Positions 41,223 through 41,599 of a stretch of DNA of 41,599 bases are shown here, in pieces. Under the pieces are notes generated by a model. It had not been told where the DNA came from and searched no databases. It saw only the letters and a program-made list of their open reading frames with translations. Source of the stretch: Paenibacillus ginsengihumi DSM 21568 (GTDB taxonomy: Bacteria > Bacillota > Bacilli > Paenibacillales > NBRC-103111). The stretch's first letter is position 1, and the number at the start of each line of letters is the position of its first letter. The DNA lies in NCBI RefSeq assembly GCF_000380965.1, contig NZ_KB905592.1, positions 1-41,599 of the forward strand. The letters are read 5' to 3'. A program made the position numbers and the translations under genes.

Positions 41223-41328
41223 GTGTTCTCCCAACCTTTCTATTAATTCTATCTTGAAAATAGCCCGGGGGTGCGCGGCCCATTTTCATCCTTCTGATGG
41301 TGCCGCGCCAGCCGCATGGGCGTCTATT
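41223..41328. other. Intergenic, former IS256 end region
   Basis: GC-rich sequence with no recognised gene; the missing terminal repeat of the IS256 remnant would be expected here. Confidence 0.3.
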
Positions 41329-41580
41329 TTACTTAGCAGCTTTTAAAATTATTGGTACCTTGCTATCCCCGCTAAAGACCTCAAGCTCTTCAATGCCCAG
41401 ATGCTTCAGTAAAGCAGGCATCTCACCCTAACACATATTACAAGTCTTACGGTCAACATACATAGTCATTCTTTTTGGAAGTTCACCCATTCTTTCATAT
41501 GCCCTAATTGTTACCGCCGGATTATAATTGACCCAGGATCGCCGGAAAGAAAATGACCCACCCCTGTCGAATAAAAGCCC
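41329..41580 (-). pseudogene. Polymorphic-toxin deaminase, C-terminal fragment
   Basis: The minus strand reads AYERMGELPKRMTMYVDRKT, CNMC, an in-frame TAG, then GEMPALLKHLGIEELEVFSG and DSKVPIILKAAK with a final TAA (41331-41329). The pattern RMTMYVDRxTCxxC followed by LPxLLKxLGIxEL is that of MafB19/SCP1.201-like cytidine deaminase toxins, with the two zinc cysteines preserved. The stop probably replaces a Gln codon. The upstream His-Ala-Glu part and the secretion domain are not visible before the window end. It is most likely an orphan toxin tip from a polymorphic-toxin locus. Confidence 0.7.
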
Positions 41581-41599
41581 TCTGAGATATCTCTACCAT

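Noticed and set aside
1-41599. CRISPR arrays, tRNA or rRNA genes
   Set aside because: No regularly spaced repeats, cloverleaf-like stretches or rRNA-like segments were noticed by eye; a dedicated scan was not possible.

Overview
The window looks like a chromosomal segment of a Gram-positive, Paenibacillus-type member of the Bacillales. This rests on strong AGGAGG-type ribosome binding sites, several GTG/TTG starts with good Shine-Dalgarno (SD) spacing, a Bacillus-style puc (allantoin) cluster, a CD3324-family protein, an LCP protein and a TerC protein. No rRNA, tRNA or CRISPR array was seen. Family names are recalled from sequence patterns; no search was run.

Layout. (1) 1-4031 is a genomic junkyard: a broken LysR gene, intact DinB-like and SnoaL-like genes, an ISL3 transposase scrap abutting the decayed C-terminus of a type III restriction subunit, and an intact XRE/ImmA-IrrE metalloprotease followed by a wrecked DUF4411 (PIN-like) toxin partner. 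(2) 4032-8023 is an acetyltransferase gene split by a complete 3,475-bp transposon (4153-7627). The transposon has 7-bp target duplications, TGTGAAT ends, repeated end-binding sites, a DD(35)E transposase, an ExeA/TnsC-like ATPase and two accessory genes; exact excision would restore the host ORF. (3) 8024-17080 is accessory DNA: a truncated UvrD/YjcD-like helicase, GNAT proteins, a secreted protein, an ankyrin protein, an FAD monooxygenase, a TumA/TumE-like toxin-antitoxin pair and a CD3324 protein. (4) 17095-27615 is a purine/allantoin catabolism island: GGT-like Ntn-hydrolase, short amidase, PucR regulator, allantoate amidohydrolase, ureidoglycine-glyoxylate aminotransferase, allantoin permease and allantoinase. 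(5) 27727-31857 holds cell-envelope genes: UppP, an XRE-DUF1232 protein, an LCP ligase and a FtsW/RodA-type polymerase, with a perfectly symmetrical divergent promoter in the middle. (6) 31939-36245 is a two-component system divergent from a membrane-anchored multicopper oxidase. (7) 36358-41599 has a lipoprotein gene with an in-frame stop, an IS4-family element with one frameshift, a TerC gene, and decayed ends of an M78 peptidase, an IS256 transposase and a polymorphic-toxin deaminase.

How genes work together. PucI imports allantoin, PucH opens it to allantoate, PucF makes ureidoglycine, and PucG transaminates with glyoxylate, giving glycine and oxalurate. The adjacent amidase and GGT-like enzyme resemble the Klebsiella Hpx logic (oxalurate/oxamate hydrolysis), so the island may carry the pathway to oxalate. 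A 47-bp upstream module is shared by the amidase and pucF promoters and probably reports co-regulation by PucR. The two points I consider most novel are the compact TnsB/TnsC-like transposon with its two accessory proteins, and a roughly 85-nt hairpin-rich repeat found at the same distance (about 40 nt) upstream of two unrelated minus-strand genes, which could be an undescribed leader RNA.
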